A DNA stretch of 64,000 nucleotides from Brochothrix campestris FSL F6-1037 (GTDB taxonomy: Bacteria; Bacillota; Bacilli; Lactobacillales; Listeriaceae). Location of the stretch: NCBI RefSeq assembly GCF_000525915.1, contig NZ_AODH01000009.1, positions 1 to 64,000 on the forward strand, in the 5' to 3' direction. Shown piece by piece: positions 18,137-29,330 of this stretch (position 1 is its first letter; each line of letters opens with the position of its first letter). A program made the translations under genes and the position numbers. The notes beneath the pieces were generated by a model that saw only the letters and a program-made list of their open reading frames with translations, was not told where the DNA came from and ran no database searches.

Positions 18137-19120
18137 TTAAAAGGTTGCTAATTCGCGCATTGCTGCTTCGACTTGATCACCGTTCACTAAAAAGGCTTTC
18201 TCAATCGAAGACGAAAAGGGCATTGCCGGTGAATCAGGTCCTGCTAAGCGTGCAATCGGAGCATCGAGGTCAAACAGACAATGTTCCGCCACAATCGCAG
18301 CCACTTCACCAATAATACTGCCTTGCTTGTTGTCTTCGGTTATGAGTAGTACCTTGCCGGTTTTTTGTGCGGCAGCGATAATACTCGCTTCATCTAACGG
18401 ATAAATCGTTCGCAAATCAAGCAGATGAACTGAGATACCGTCTTCGGCTAACGTTTTAGCTGCCTCATTGGCTAGCGACACACATAAGCCGTATGTGATA
18501 ACGGTTAAATCGGTGCCCTCACGAACAACATTGGCTTGACCAATTGGCACCAAGTGTTCGCCTGCTGGCACTTCTTCTTTTAACAAACGATAGGCACGCT
18601 TATGCTCTAAAAACAAAACGGGATCATTAGCTCGAATCGCTGCCTTGAGTAGCCCTTTAGCATCGCTTGGTGAAGATGGCATCACAATTTTCAATCCTGG
18701 TTGCCCCATAAAGATTTTTTCAATTGACTGTGAATGATACAAACCGCCATGAACACCACCACCATAAGGCGCACGGATAACCATCGGAACAGTCCACTCA
18801 TTATTCGAGCGGTAACGCATACGGGCCGCTTCTGAAATAATTTGATTGATGGCTGGCATAATAAAATCGGCAAACTGCATCTCGGCCACCGGTCGTTTGC
18901 CATAGAGCGCTGCGCCGATACCTACACCGGCAATGGCCGATTCTGCCAACGGCGTATCGATGACCCGTTCCGCCCCATAACGGGCATACAAACCTTCAGT
19001 TGCCTTAAACACACCGCCTTTTAGACCGACATCTTCACCAATAACAAACACATTCTCATCGCGTGCCATTTCTTCATCCATTGCTAGCGTAATCGCTTCG
19101 ATATATGATAAAACCGCCAT
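18137..19120 (-). CDS. bkdAB: Branched-chain 2-oxo acid dehydrogenase E1 beta subunit
   Basis: A 327-residue transketolase-fold subunit. It begins VLSYIEAITLAMDEEMARDENVF with GEDVG, the usual E1 beta start. FADFIMPAINQIISEAARMRY near 80 and the C-terminal swivel domain with ITEDNKQGSIIGEVAA follow. With the alpha subunit it forms the TPP-dependent decarboxylase of BCKDH. It follows bkdAA with adjoining stop and start codons. Confidence 0.94.
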   Translation of the reverse strand: MAVLSYIEAITLAMDEEMARDENVFVIGEDVGLKGGVFKATEGLYARYGAERVIDTPLAESAIAGVGIGAALYGKRPVAEMQFADFIMPAINQIISEAARMRYRSNNEWTVPMVIRAPYGGGVHGGLYHSQSIEKIFMGQPGLKIVMPSSPSDAKGLLKAAIRANDPVLFLEHKRAYRLLKEEVPAGEHLVPIGQANVVREGTDLTVITYGLCVSLANEAAKTLAEDGISVHLLDLRTIYPLDEASIIAAAQKTGKVLLITEDNKQGSIIGEVAAIVAEHCLFDLDAPIARLAGPDSPAMPFSSSIEKAFLVNGDQVEAAMRELATF

Positions 19121-20143
19121 TTAATCGCCTCCCTGTGATTCATCGTAAACATGTAAACCAAGTGTTTCTATTTGTGGCGCAGCGGCTTCTTCGGCATACG
19201 TCGTTGCCGCTTGAATTTCCAAGCGCACACGCTCAGCAATGGCAGCTAAAGTATCCGCATCACTATGACCTTCATCGAGCAACTGTGCCTCAAAAAGGGC
19301 TAATGGATCATCGAGACGGGCAGCATCGACTTCTTCACGGCTCCGATACGAACGGTCATCATCATCCGATGAATGTGGGGTGAAGCGGTAGGTGACTGTT
19401 TCTATCAACGTAGGCCCCTCACCTGCTCGCGCCCGTGTCACTGCCCGTTGAAATGCTAAATAAACAGCAGCAAAATCATTGCCATCAACTGTTTCACCAG
19501 GAATACCATAACCAATCGCACGATCAGACAGTTGTGCGGCCTTATACTGTAATTCTTGTGGCACAGAAATCGCGTACTGATTGTTTTCAATCACAAATAC
19601 CACCGGCAAGGCATGCACACTTGCAAAATTTATCCCCTCATGAAAATCACCCTGGTTTGAGGAGCCTTCGCCACACGAGGTGTAGGCCACAATCGGGTCA
19701 TTTGACATTTTGGCAGCTAACGCAATTCCGGCTGCATGCGGAAATTGTGTTGTTACTGGTGAACTTTGCGAAACGATGCGGTGTGCCTTATGCCCATAAT
19801 GTGCAGGCATTTGTCGCCCACCTGAGTTTGGATCTTCGGCTTTACCAAAGGCGGATAGTAACACCTCTTGCGCCGTCATACCAAAGGCGAGTACGACCGC
19901 TAAATCACGGTAATAGGGCAATGTATAATCAATCTGACGATCAAAGGCAAAGGCAGACGCAATTTGCGCCCCCTCTTGACCTTGACCCGAAATATTAAAT
20001 GGTAATTTGCCGGAACGATTAAGCAACCAAATGCGCTCATCTAAGCGCCTTGCCATTAACATCAGTTCATACATTTCGTGAAGTGTGTCACGTGAGACCC
20101 CCATTTCACTTAATGCCGTCGTCTTGCGTGCAGTTTTTAACAT
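19121..20143 (-). CDS. bkdAA: Branched-chain 2-oxo acid dehydrogenase E1 alpha subunit
   Basis: A 340-residue TPP-binding subunit. The TPP motif starts at CGEGSSNQGDFHEG near 157 and continues to FVIENNQYAIS, and the phosphorylation-loop region FTPHSSDDDDRSYRS lies near 257. It decarboxylates the keto acids of Leu, Ile and Val. GGAGGA precedes ATG at 20143, 12 bp after the lpd stop. Confidence 0.94.
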   Translation of the reverse strand: MLKTARKTTALSEMGVSRDTLHEMYELMLMARRLDERIWLLNRSGKLPFNISGQGQEGAQIASAFAFDRQIDYTLPYYRDLAVVLAFGMTAQEVLLSAFGKAEDPNSGGRQMPAHYGHKAHRIVSQSSPVTTQFPHAAGIALAAKMSNDPIVAYTSCGEGSSNQGDFHEGINFASVHALPVVFVIENNQYAISVPQELQYKAAQLSDRAIGYGIPGETVDGNDFAAVYLAFQRAVTRARAGEGPTLIETVTYRFTPHSSDDDDRSYRSREEVDAARLDDPLALFEAQLLDEGHSDADTLAAIAERVRLEIQAATTYAEEAAAPQIETLGLHVYDESQGGD

Positions 20144-20155
20144 CAGCTTCCTCCT

Positions 20156-21590
20156 TTAGGCATGGATGGCATTGCCATCGACAGCGAGCGCTGCTTCAGC
20201 CAATGCTTCAGATAAGGTTGGGTGTGGATGAATCGTCGTGCCAATTTCCCAGGCAGTTGCATCGAGCACCTGTGCTAAACCTGCTTCACTAATTAAATCG
20301 GTCGCATGTGGTCCTATCATCGCTACGCCCAACAAATCGTTTGTTGCTTGATCCGCGATGACTTTAACAAAACCGTCGGCCTCACCATAGACGAGCGCCT
20401 TACCGTTGCCCTTGAAGTCAAATTTACCGACCTTCACCTCATAGCCACGTACTTTTGCCTCAGCTTCGCTAATACCGACACTGGCAATCTCAGGAGCGGT
20501 ATAAATACAACGTGGCACCTGTTCATAATTTATCGCAGTCGCTTGTCCATCAACAATATAATTCACCGCTTGTAAGCCTTCATGCATTGCCACATGGGCT
20601 AGCTGTAGCGTATTGATACAGTCACCAATTGCAAAAATATGCGGTTCTGCCGTTTGATAATGGTCATTTACGTCAATGTAATCGCGGGTCGTTTTAATTT
20701 TAGTGTTTTGCAACCCAATCGTTGTCGTATTCGGTTTTCGACCGACTGCAACCATCATCTTGGCCGCTGTGTAGGTCACGTCTTTGCCTTTAACCGTGGC
20801 TGTAATACTGACCCCGTCAGCGGTAGTCTCTAACGTTTCTGCCAGAACGGCCGCCTTGGTCACGCATTTGATGCCCCGTTTCTTGAAAGTTCGGGTTAAA
20901 GCTTTGGCAATATCAGCATCTTCAGTCGGAACTAGATGATCCGCGTATTCTAGCACTGTCACCTGTACTCCGAAATCGGCCAACATCGAGGCCCATTCAA
21001 CCCCAATCACGCCACCACCAACAATCAAAATCGACTCGGGTAAGGACTCGAGTTGCAACATACCATCAGAACTGAGTACCTGTTGTTCGTCACAGGTTAA
21101 ACCCGGCAATGATGCGGGTGATGAACCGGTTGCAATAATGAGTTGCTTCGGTACAATCATCTCTGGCTCCTTGTCTGAATCATAGACGACTGAAATTGTC
21201 CCAGCCGTCGGCGAAAAAAATCGACGGCCCTAAAATCGCACCTGTGCCAGTAAAAAGATCAATCTTACCTTTTTTGATTAAATAGACAATCCCGGCCTCA
21301 AGTTGGTCAATCACCGCTTGCTTGCGTGTTTGCACTTGTTTAAAATCGATCGCTGCTGCTGCTAAACCAACAGCATTAACCCCAAACTGTGCGGCTTGTT
21401 GCACGGTTGCCAATACTTCTGCTGAGCGCAATAATGCCTTTGTTGGAATACAGCCGCGGTGCAAACACGTGCCACCGAGTTTAGCTTGCTCGACTAACGC
21501 AACAGTTTGTCCCTTTTTAGCCGCTTCAAGCGCTGCGACATAACCGCCTGTTCCACCACCTAACACAACCACATCATATTCATTCGCCAT
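20156..21590 (-). CDS. lpd: Dihydrolipoamide dehydrogenase E3 of BCKDH (frame broken)
   Basis: Two frames make one E3 flavoprotein of about 477 residues. The first part (21590 to about 21180) has the FAD motif VVLGGGTGGYVAA and the redox disulfide GGTCLHRGCIP. The second (from about 21160) has the NAD motif VGGGVIGVEWAS, the FAD site FAIGDC and the C-terminal HPHPTLSEA with the catalytic His. They join at seven T on the minus strand (21220-21214): with six, the protein reads IFSPTAGTISVVYDSDKEPE without a gap. It reoxidises the lipoyl groups of BkdB. Its start overlaps the buk stop by 11 bp. Confidence 0.9.
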
Positions 21591-22665
21591 CTAACCTGCC
21601 TCCTTCGTATGTTTTAGCTTGCTCATCACCATTTAACACGCGCTGAGCTCCTTCATTCAATGCTTCGAGTTCATCCTCACCTGGTTCGATGTAAATCGGT
21701 GCTAGCCACTGGCATTTTTTAGAAATCATCGCCGTAAAGAGGGCACTGTTTGCTAATCCCCCCGTTAGGATCACACCATCGACCTCACCATCAAGTACAA
21801 CCGCGCAGGCACCAATTTCTTTGCTTACTTGATAGGCCATTGCTTCAAAGACGACGTTAGCGGCCATTTCTCCGGCAATTACTCGTTGTTCAACGACCCG
21901 TAGATCATTCGTGCCTAAATACGACACCACACCGCCTTGACCGACCAGTTGACGGTAAAAGGCGGCAGACGACAGTTCATCCGCCAAGGCAACAGTTTGC
22001 ATCATCGGTAAACCACCTGAACGTTCAGGACTGAAGGGCCCATCACCATCAAGGGCATTATTAACATCAATCACTCGGCCATTACGATGGGCACCGACTG
22101 AGATACCACCACCTAAGTGGGCAATCACCCAGTTTTTTTGTTCGTAAGCGACACCGATTCGTTTGGCAACTTTTCGTCCCGCTGCCTTATGGTTGAGCGC
22201 ATGAAAAATACTCTTACGTTCGATGCGCGCATGACCTGATATTCGGGCAATTGGTTGCAGTTCATCGACGACGACCGGATCAACGATGAAAGCAGGAATA
22301 CTATGCAATTCGCTAATACGGTGAGCCATTAACGCACCTAAGTTTGAGGCATGTTCACCGTATGTTGCGGTTCGTAAATCCGCGAGCATTTGCTCGTTAA
22401 TCGTATACGTACCGCTCGCCATTGGAGCCAATAAGCCCCCACGACCGACGACAGCATCCAAATCTGACAGTACGAGGTTTTCTTCCGCTAATTTTGTTTT
22501 AATAAAGTTCGTACGGTAGTCGTACTGCGCAATAATTGACGGAAACGTTTTCAACTCAGTGGTCGGGTGACTGCCTGTATGTTGAAACAGACAGGTTACT
22601 CCACGATAGACCGCCATTTTAGTTGAGGTTGAACCCGGATTGATTGTTAGAATCACGTTACTCAT
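21580..22665 (-). CDS. buk: Butyrate kinase (branched-chain acyl kinase)
   Basis: A 361-residue acetate/butyrate kinase of the ASKHA fold. It has the N-terminal phosphate motif ILTINPGSTSTKMAVY, HLGGGISVGAHRNGRV near 180 and VILTGGLANS near 303. It converts branched acyl phosphates to free acids with ATP yield, after Ptb. ATG at 22665 lies inside the end of ptb, with GGAGGG just upstream. Confidence 0.93.
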   Translation of the reverse strand: MSNVILTINPGSTSTKMAVYRGVTCLFQHTGSHPTTELKTFPSIIAQYDYRTNFIKTKLAEENLVLSDLDAVVGRGGLLAPMASGTYTINEQMLADLRTATYGEHASNLGALMAHRISELHSIPAFIVDPVVVDELQPIARISGHARIERKSIFHALNHKAAGRKVAKRIGVAYEQKNWVIAHLGGGISVGAHRNGRVIDVNNALDGDGPFSPERSGGLPMMQTVALADELSSAAFYRQLVGQGGVVSYLGTNDLRVVEQRVIAGEMAANVVFEAMAYQVSKEIGACAVVLDGEVDGVILTGGLANSALFTAMISKKCQWLAPIYIEPGEDELEALNEGAQRVLNGDEQAKTYEGGRLDGE

Positions 22666-23511
22666 CAGTCAATCCCTCCTTCATTTGCTTACAATTCAGC
22701 AATGCTAATTGCAACGAAGCTTCTTTGCTAGCCATTGAATCGCTCCGTGAGGTTAAAATAATTGGCACCTTTGCCCCATAATCGCACCACTTATAACGGA
22801 AGGAATAAACCGCGTAATTGTTTTATACATTAAATTGCCACTCTCAATATTGGGCACAATTAACACGTCGGCATCGCCTTGAATCATCCCCGTGTATTTC
22901 TTTTGTGCTGCGGATGATGGATCAGTGGCAATATCCATCGACAACGGGCCTTCAACAATCGCTGCACAAGCACTCGCTTTAAAATAATCAGCGACAGCCT
23001 TTGCATCGACTGACGACTGCATCTTTGTACTCACTTCTTCGACGGCACTGAGTACGGCTACCCGCGGCTCCTTAATGCCAATAGTTTGAGCCACTGCAAT
23101 CGCATTGGCCGTAATCGCAATCTTCGTCTTAACATCTGGCATAATATTTAAACCTGGATCGCTTAGCACCCACCGGTGGCTGCCATCCTTGAACGTTATC
23201 ACGGACACCTGCGATAACACACCTTCAGTACGGAGCTGATTTTCTTTTTGTAAAACGGCCCGTAGCAACGTGCTTGTGTGTATGGCTCCTTTCATGATAA
23301 TTTGCGCTTTTTGCGTCTGTACGGCGTTAATTGCACCTGTGACTGCTAACGCATCGGTGGCACACGCCACATAATCATATGCGGCAGAGGCTTCTAACTG
23401 TTGCTTCGTGCCAAATACGATAAACTGACACAGCCCTTTCGCTTGCATCGGTATCACAAATTCATCAATTAACCGTTGATCGCCACCAGCAATCGCTACT
23501 GTTATCGGCAT
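22658..23511 (-). CDS. ptb: Phosphate butyryltransferase (3' frame broken)
   Basis: This enzyme converts branched acyl-CoA to acyl phosphate. Family marks include VAIAGGDQRLIDEF at the start, YVACATDALAVTGAI near 50 and IVEGPLSMDIA near 190. The frame ends early at 22753 after SGAIMGQRCQLF. One more G in the GGGG near 22785 restores MGAKVPIILTSRSDSMASK and a C terminus that overlaps buk at 22658, giving the usual length of about 285 residues. ATG at 23511 has AAAGG nine bases upstream. Confidence 0.88.
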
Positions 23512-23579
23512 TGTCATCATCCTTTATCTGTTTTGTTTGATCTAAGTTCACGCCCCTGTTACCTTTAATGATGACGTGC

Positions 23580-24677
23580 TTAAGACTTACGACTAATTGA
23601 CGAGTGTTCCGTTTGCAAAAAGTTGCTCCGCATCGCCTTAACTTGTGCAATCCGTTGCTCTGCTAATTCATCCGCTGCTATCGCGGGTATAATGTTTTTT
23701 GTTTTGGCAATCTCAAACACTTTACCAATTTGATTGTAAATTTCTTTTACCTGCTTTATTGCACGTGCTTCATTATAGCCACTCAATTCATCCGCAACGT
23801 TAATCACACCACCTGAGTTAACAATGTAGTCAGGCGCATACAAAATACCACGTGCTTCCAACATTTGACCATGTTTTTCGAGATCCATCAACTGATTGTT
23901 AGCACTACCACAAATTGCTTTAACACGCAGGCGTTGAATCGTATCATCATTTAAAATCGCCCCAAGGGCACAGGGTGCAAAAATATCAGCATCCACGTCA
24001 TAAATCTCATCGATGCCAACTGCTGTAGCATTTAAATTTGTGACAGCACGTGCAACAGCCACCTCATTAATATCAGTCACGATCAGTTTTGCTCCTTCGG
24101 CATGCAGTAATTCACATAAGGTATAAGACACATTACCGACACCTTGCACACTGACTTTTTTATCAGCCAACGAGTCGCTACCAAATACTTCTTTGGCGGT
24201 TCGTTTCATCGCATAGTATATTCCCAAAGCCGTTTTAGGACTCGGATTACCTGAGGATCCAGCCCCCGCGGTACTGCCTGTCACATAATTCGTTTCATTG
24301 TAGATGAAGTTCATGTCATCTTCCGTTGTGCCGACATCTTCAGCAATAATATAACGGCCATTGAGACTTTCAACATAGCGACCTAAGGCTCTGAACAGTG
24401 TTTCACTTTTATCGGTACGTGGATCACCGATAATGACGGTTTTTCCACCACCAATATTTAGACCGGCAGCAGCATTTTTATAGGTCATGCCGCGCGATAA
24501 ACGCAAGACGTCATGCAACGCTTCTTCTTCAGTCGCATAGGGCCACATCCGACAGCCTCCTAACGCAGGTCCAAGTGTCGTATCATGAATCGCGATAATC
24601 GCTTTTAAACCTGACGCTTTATCGTGGCAAAACACCACTTGTTCATACCCATCTTGTACCATCGTCTCAAATAACAT
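23580..24677 (-). CDS. bcd: Leucine dehydrogenase
   Basis: A 365-residue Glu/Leu/Phe/Val dehydrogenase. The substrate and catalytic segment is [18 protein letters not shown] near 41 and [20 protein letters not shown] near 65, with the catalytic Lys in GGGK. The NAD-binding fold has [13 protein letters not shown] near 182. It deaminates Leu, Ile and Val to keto acids and so feeds the BCKDH genes behind it. It is the first gene of the operon, as in Bacillus-type clusters; from memory Listeria bkd clusters lack it. Confidence 0.93.
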   Translation of the reverse strand: MLFETMVQDGYEQVVFCHDKASGLKAIIAIHDTTLGPALGGCRMWPYATEEEALHDVLRLSRGMTYKNAAAGLNIGGGKTVIIGDPRTDKSETLFRALGRYVESLNGRYIIAEDVGTTEDDMNFIYNETNYVTGSTAGAGSSGNPSPKTALGIYYAMKRTAKEVFGSDSLADKKVSVQGVGNVSYTLCELLHAEGAKLIVTDINEVAVARAVTNLNATAVGIDEIYDVDADIFAPCALGAILNDDTIQRLRVKAICGSANNQLMDLEKHGQMLEARGILYAPDYIVNSGGVINVADELSGYNEARAIKQVKEIYNQIGKVFEIAKTKNIIPAIAADELAEQRIAQVKAMRSNFLQTEHSSISRKS

Positions 24678-24789
24678 ATTAATTCCTCCTCAAGGTTCAT
24701 CGCTCCAGTGTCGTTTCATCTAAGGGAGAGTGGCCGGAACGTGATGTGCTGTCGACACTTTTTTGACATATTCGCTTCCCTCACCACTC

Positions 24790-24816
24790 ATTATACAAAC
24801 AATGTATGCGCTTTCA
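24790..24816 (-). promoter_or_regulatory. bcd-bkd promoter with overlapping cre-like site
   Basis: Minus-strand TGAAAGCGCATACA (24816-24803) fits the cre consensus and lies just upstream of a consensus TATAAT (24795-24790), where a -35 would be. CcpA binding here would block the promoter when glucose is present. The rest of the 389-bp intergenic region (24678-25066) shows nothing beyond AT-rich sequence and a probable weak amidase promoter near 24968-24995. Confidence 0.7.
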
Positions 24817-25066
24817 TAGTGAAAGGCGTGCGTTTTGCTTTCGTTTTGAAATGTTCTAAAATTCACTCTTTTCTGACTATTCTGTCTCTCACGTTTTTTT
24901 CATATCTTTCCTATTATCTGTTTTTACGATTATCACTAAAAAAAATCATTAAAATCAAAGGACTATTACTATTGATAGACACTAAACTATGCTAAAATTA
25001 AAGCATTACTATGCAATTATTCTTTTTTTAAACAGTTTACATTAATCACAGAATGGAAGTGTCTCA

Positions 25067-26358
25067 ATGACCGTAACTAAACGTCCGAGCAAAAAAAAAA
25101 TTAATGTTCATTTCACTCTTATCCATCCTATTAATAGCAAGTGCGATTGTTTCAACCTACGCTTTAACACAAGCGAATTCTGTCAAAGTAACGGCAGAAG
25201 TATTAAACGTCCGCAATGGTCCTGGACTTTCGTATGATATTATTTCACAATCACGTAAAAATGATCGCCTTAAGGTGATTGCAGAAGAAAATAAATGGTA
25301 TAAAGTGACTTTGACGAGTGGCGAGATTGGGTGGGTGGCCAGTTGGCTCGTTGAAAATGTTGATGTATCGGCCGCAAGTAACTCCAACGGTAAAGTAGTC
25401 GCGACTTTAGCAAATGTCCGAGCAAATGCCGACATTAACGCGACTGTACTCGATACGGTCAACAAAAATAAAACAGTCACGGTTGTTAGCTCACAAAACG
25501 GCTGGACACAGGTGACCTACGATAAAATAACCGGTTGGATTAAATCAGATTTCATTAAGGTTGAAGGGGCTTCAACCGATGACACAACCGCCTTACAAAA
25601 ACTAACCATCCGTGAAGCCAATACGAATATTCGCGATGAGGCCTCAATCAGTGGCAATTTACTCGAAACGGCGCAACCAGGGACAACTTATGACATCATC
25701 GATTCAAAAGACAGTTGGTATGAGGTCAAAAACAACCGCTGGTACAACTGGCTATGTTGCTAACTGGGTCGTTACTGTCGGTGAAAACGAGCAGGCAGCT
25801 ACACCAACTGTTACCTCATTATCTGAGGCAACAATTGTGTTAGACCCCGGACATGGTGGTAACGATACCGGTGCCATTGGCAATAATGGCACGTATGAAA
25901 AAACAATTGCTTTAAAAACAGCCGCTGCCATCAAGGCTCAAATCGAAACGACCGGTGCTAAAGTCATCATGACTCGAACCGACGATAGCTATATTGGATT
26001 GGCAACGCGAGCCAACAGCACAAACAAACATGGGGCTGATGCCTTTCTCAGCATCCACTTTGACTCAACTGAAGAACCAAACACTGCTTCTGGTACTTCA
26101 ACTTACTATTACAACGATAACGATCAAGACTTTGCCACAACGCTGAATACGCAATTAGAAACGAGCATGCCATTAGAAAACCATGGTATTAAATATGGTG
26201 ACTTTCAAGTACTGCGTGAAAATACCGCACCAGCGTTGCTGTTAGAACTTGGTTACATTAACAATGGCTACGATGAAACAACCATTGACACTGATGATTA
26301 CCGTCAAAAAGTCGCACAGGCAGTTACAAATGGCTTAATTAATTATTACGCCAACTAA
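25067..26358 (+). CDS. SH3b-repeat N-acetylmuramoyl-L-alanine amidase (two frame breaks)
   Basis: A secreted cell-wall hydrolase of about 430 residues. It has a signal or anchor segment, three SH3b repeats (LNVRNGPGLSYDII, LANVRANADINATV, TNIRDEASISGN) and an Amidase_3 domain with Zn ligands in VLDPGHGGNDTG and FLSIHFDS and the catalytic Glu in LLLELGYIN. Two runs disturb the frame: ten A at 25091-25100 (nine would join the ATG at 25067 to MFISLLS) and five A at 25728-25732 (four would join SH3b 3 to the amidase). The start at 25067 has GGAAGTG upstream. Listeria has the same gene beside hisS; here the bkd cluster lies between. Confidence 0.88.
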
Positions 26359-26404
26359 AAAAGCTAATTCTTATCGAGAATTCGATAAGAATTAGCTTTT
26401 TTTA
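26357..26404. terminator. Bidirectional terminator
   Basis: A perfect stem of about 15 bp (AGCTAATTCTTATCGA and complement) with A and T runs outside. It ends the amidase transcript on the plus strand and the relA-dtd-small ORF transcript on the minus strand. Confidence 0.92.
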
Positions 26405-26588
26405 TGGTATCGTGTTAACGCATGCTACGTTTTTTTTCTTGGAGTGACGGTAATACGTTTCAATCGCAAAATAGCACACGACTATCATGATAAACACCAA
26501 CGTCGCTTTTTTCCCAGGATACAGCATCATGAGTGTGAGACCGAAAGCAGTAATTATGAGTTTATAGACAAGTAAAAAAAAGGTTCAT
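26402..26588 (-). CDS. Small two-TM hypothetical protein (frame broken)
   Basis: After dtd, ATG at 26588 is preceded by GAGGAGAAG. As written the frame stops after eight codons. With seven rather than eight T at minus positions 26581-26574 it reads a 61-residue peptide, MNLFLLVYKLIITAFGLTLM and onward, ending TIP at a TAA at 26402 within the terminator. It has two hydrophobic segments split by a short YPGKKAT loop and a basic C terminus. I do not recognise the family. The good ribosome-binding site and fit to the terminator support a real gene. Confidence 0.6.
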
Positions 26589-26610
26589 TTGCTTCTCCTC
26601 TCATCACGTA

Positions 26611-27057
26611 CTATGGTTTTTTAGAATCAATCGTAATTGTCACAGGACCATCATTCGTCAATGACACTTGCATATCCGCTCCAAATTGACCAGTTGCTAC
26701 CGTTATTCCGGCAGTTCGCAATGCGAGATTGAACGCTTCATATAAAGCGTTTGCCTTTTCAGGCGCTGCCGCAGCGGTAAAGCTCGGCCGTCGCCCCTTT
26801 TTCGTGTTTGCAAAGAGCGTGAATTGAGAGATGGATAATACTTGGCCACCCACATCTAACAGTGAGCGATTCATCTTCCCATCCTCGTCTTCAAAAATGC
26901 GTAGGTGAATCATTTTATTAATCGTGTAGGCAATGTCTGCCGTTGTGTCATCCTCACCAAATCCGACCAACACAACGAAGCCATAATCAATCGCACCCAC
27001 TTCTGTGTTAGCAATCGTAACCGATGCCTGTAAGCTGCGTTGAATGATAATTTTCAT
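26611..27057 (-). CDS. dtd: D-aminoacyl-tRNA deacylase
   Basis: A 148-residue DTD-fold enzyme that hydrolyses D-amino acids from mischarged tRNA. It has the active-site [19 protein letters not shown] split around residues 75-95 (SQFTLF motif) and the C-terminal [10 protein letters not shown] (NxGPVT motif). AAGGAG lies upstream of ATG at 27057. It follows relA with a 56-bp gap, as in Bacillus and Listeria. Confidence 0.95.
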   Translation of the reverse strand: MKIIIQRSLQASVTIANTEVGAIDYGFVVLVGFGEDDTTADIAYTINKMIHLRIFEDEDGKMNRSLLDVGGQVLSISQFTLFANTKKGRRPSFTAAAAPEKANALYEAFNLALRTAGITVATGQFGADMQVSLTNDGPVTITIDSKKP

Positions 27058-27113
27058 TGCAATCTAACTCCTTATTTCGTGACACGTTTAACCGTGTACA
27101 CATCGTAAATTTG

Positions 27114-29299
27114 TTACAGTTTATCAATAATGCGTTGCATTTCATCCTTGTTACGAATCATGATATTCACAACAAGCGCTGCCATCTCTTTCTTGTCAAG
27201 CCGAGCATTAACGCCTTTAATCGTTGTTTGCATGCTGTTCAAGGTTTGAATGACATCGTTGAGTAGTCCATCACGATTAAAGGCATAAATCTCGATGGTG
27301 ACCTCATATTTAGACTGAACCGTGTTTCAGCCCCAATCCACGACACATCGATTAAGCGATCTTCTTCGCCCTCTAGTTGTGCCACATTCGGACAATCGGT
27401 ACGATGGATTGAAATACCATGACCTTTTGTAATAAAGCCGACGATTTCATCACCTGGGACCGGATTACAACAGTGAGCTAAGCGTAATAGTAAGTTACCC
27501 ATCCCACCTGCCACTTGAATACCGAGGTCATTTTTAGCATTGTTTTCGTGTGATTCAATCGGTGCTACTGCACCAGCTCTTGTTTTCCCTTCAACGATAA
27601 GGTTATCTGCCTGTTGCTTCAAGGCACGTTCGCGACGGACTTTTTCAGTCAAACGATTCATTACTTGCAATGCAGTGACGCTATTGTAGCCGATAGCAGC
27701 ATAGAGATCATCATCGTCACGGAAATTAAAGCGATCGATGATGACTGCAAGTGCATCCGTTGTTAAAAACTCTTTCGGATCAAAATCATGCGCCAGTAAT
27801 TCTTGTTCGAGGGCTACTCGCCCTTTATCAACCGTCTCTTCTTTAACAAGTCGTTTGAAATATTGACGTATTTTATTTTTAGCCTGTGATGATTTCACTA
27901 ATTTAAGCCAGTCACGACTCGGTGCGGTCGCCGTTTTAGATGTTAAGATATCAACAATGTCACCCGTTTTCAATTTATAGTCTAACGTAACAATCTTACC
28001 GTTTATTTTAGCACCAACTGTGCGGTTACCGACCTCGGTATGTACACGATACGCAAAATCGAGTGGGACAGATCCTTTTGGTAATTCAATCACATCACCT
28101 TTTGGCGAGAACACATAGACCATGTCTGCGAACAAATCAGTTTTTAATGACGACATAAACTCTTGGGCATTGCTTTCTTCATCTTGAAATTCCATAATTT
28201 CACGGAACCATGACATTTTCCGGTCAAGACTGGTGCTAACATTAGCTGAATTGCCCTCTTTGTAGGCCCAGTGAGCAGCCACGCCAAATTCAGCAATTTG
28301 ATGCATTTCTTCTGTTCGAATTTGAACTTCGAGTGGCTCGCCACCCGGTCCTATTACGGTCGTATGCAACGATTGATACATGTTTGCCTTTGGCATCGCA
28401 ATGTAGTCCTTAAAACGACCTGGCATCGGTTTAAAGCGTGTATGAATAATACCGAGGACAGCATAACAGTCTTTAATGCTTTCGACGACAACACGAATCG
28501 CTAACAAGTCATAAATTTCATTGAACTGCTTATGTTGACTCGTCATTTTATGATAGATAGAAAAGATATGTTTCGGACGTCCTGAAATATCTGCTTTAAT
28601 ATTCAGTTCACCCAAGTTTTCTTGGATGTCTTCCACTAAATCTTCAAGGTAAGCTTCACGCTCACCACGTTTTTGCTTCATCAAATGCACTATGCGATAA
28701 TATTGTTGCGGATTTATATATCTTAATGCTGTATCTTCTAACTCCCATTTAATCATCGAAATACCTAAACGATGCGCAAGTGGTGCAAAAATATCAAGTG
28801 TTTCTTGGGCAATTCGTTTTTGTTTTTCGGGTGGTAAATGTTTCAACGTCCGCATGTTATGCACGCGGTCGGCTAATTTGATTAAGATAACACGAATGTC
28901 TTGGGCCATTGCTAAAAACATTTTACGATGGTTTTCAGCCTGTTGTTCTTCATGTGATTTGAATTTTATTTTCCCTAATTTAGTGACTCCATCAACGAGC
29001 ATCGCCACTTCGGGATTGAATTTATGAGCAATATCCGTTAAAGTGACGTCAGTATCTTCGACGACGTCATGCAAAAAGCCAGCAGCAATTGTATTAGGAT
29101 CCATATCGAGATCAACTAAAATGCCTGCTACTTGAATAGGATGAATGATATAAGGTTCACCTGATTTACGAAATTGATGTGCGTGCGAATCGCGCGCGAA
29201 TTCATACGCCTCTGTGATAAATTGAAGATGTTGCTCATTTAAATAGCGCGATGCTTTCGTGATGACCTCTTCAATCGATAAATTTTGCTCTTTTACCAT
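27114..29299 (-). CDS. relA: Bifunctional (p)ppGpp synthetase/hydrolase (C-terminal frame broken)
   Basis: A Rel protein of about 730 residues. The HD hydrolase domain has FLHDVVEDTD near 70. The synthetase domain follows (RFKDYIAMPKANMYQSLHTT near 285), then a TGS domain (VYVFSPKGDVIELPKGSVP near 395) and a zinc-finger/conserved-cysteine domain (LAHCCNPVPGDEIVGF near 575). The listed frame ends at 27239 in nonsense; one extra T near 27318 restores FQSKYEVTIEIYAFNRDGLL and a normal ACT domain ending at 27114. ATG at 29299 has GGGGAT upstream. If the break were real the regulatory ACT domain would be lost. Confidence 0.9.
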
Positions 29300-29330
29300 A
29301 ATGCCATCCCCTTTCAATGGATATGCATAA

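Noticed and set aside
19435-19998. 187-codon plus-strand ORF
   Set aside because: It is rich in His and Gln as expected for an antisense frame of bkdAA and has no ribosome-binding site.
24708-24995. 95-codon plus-strand ORF in the bcd-amidase gap
   Set aside because: It lacks a ribosome-binding site and runs through the bcd promoter and cre-like site; the translation is hydrophobic AT-rich sequence without family features.
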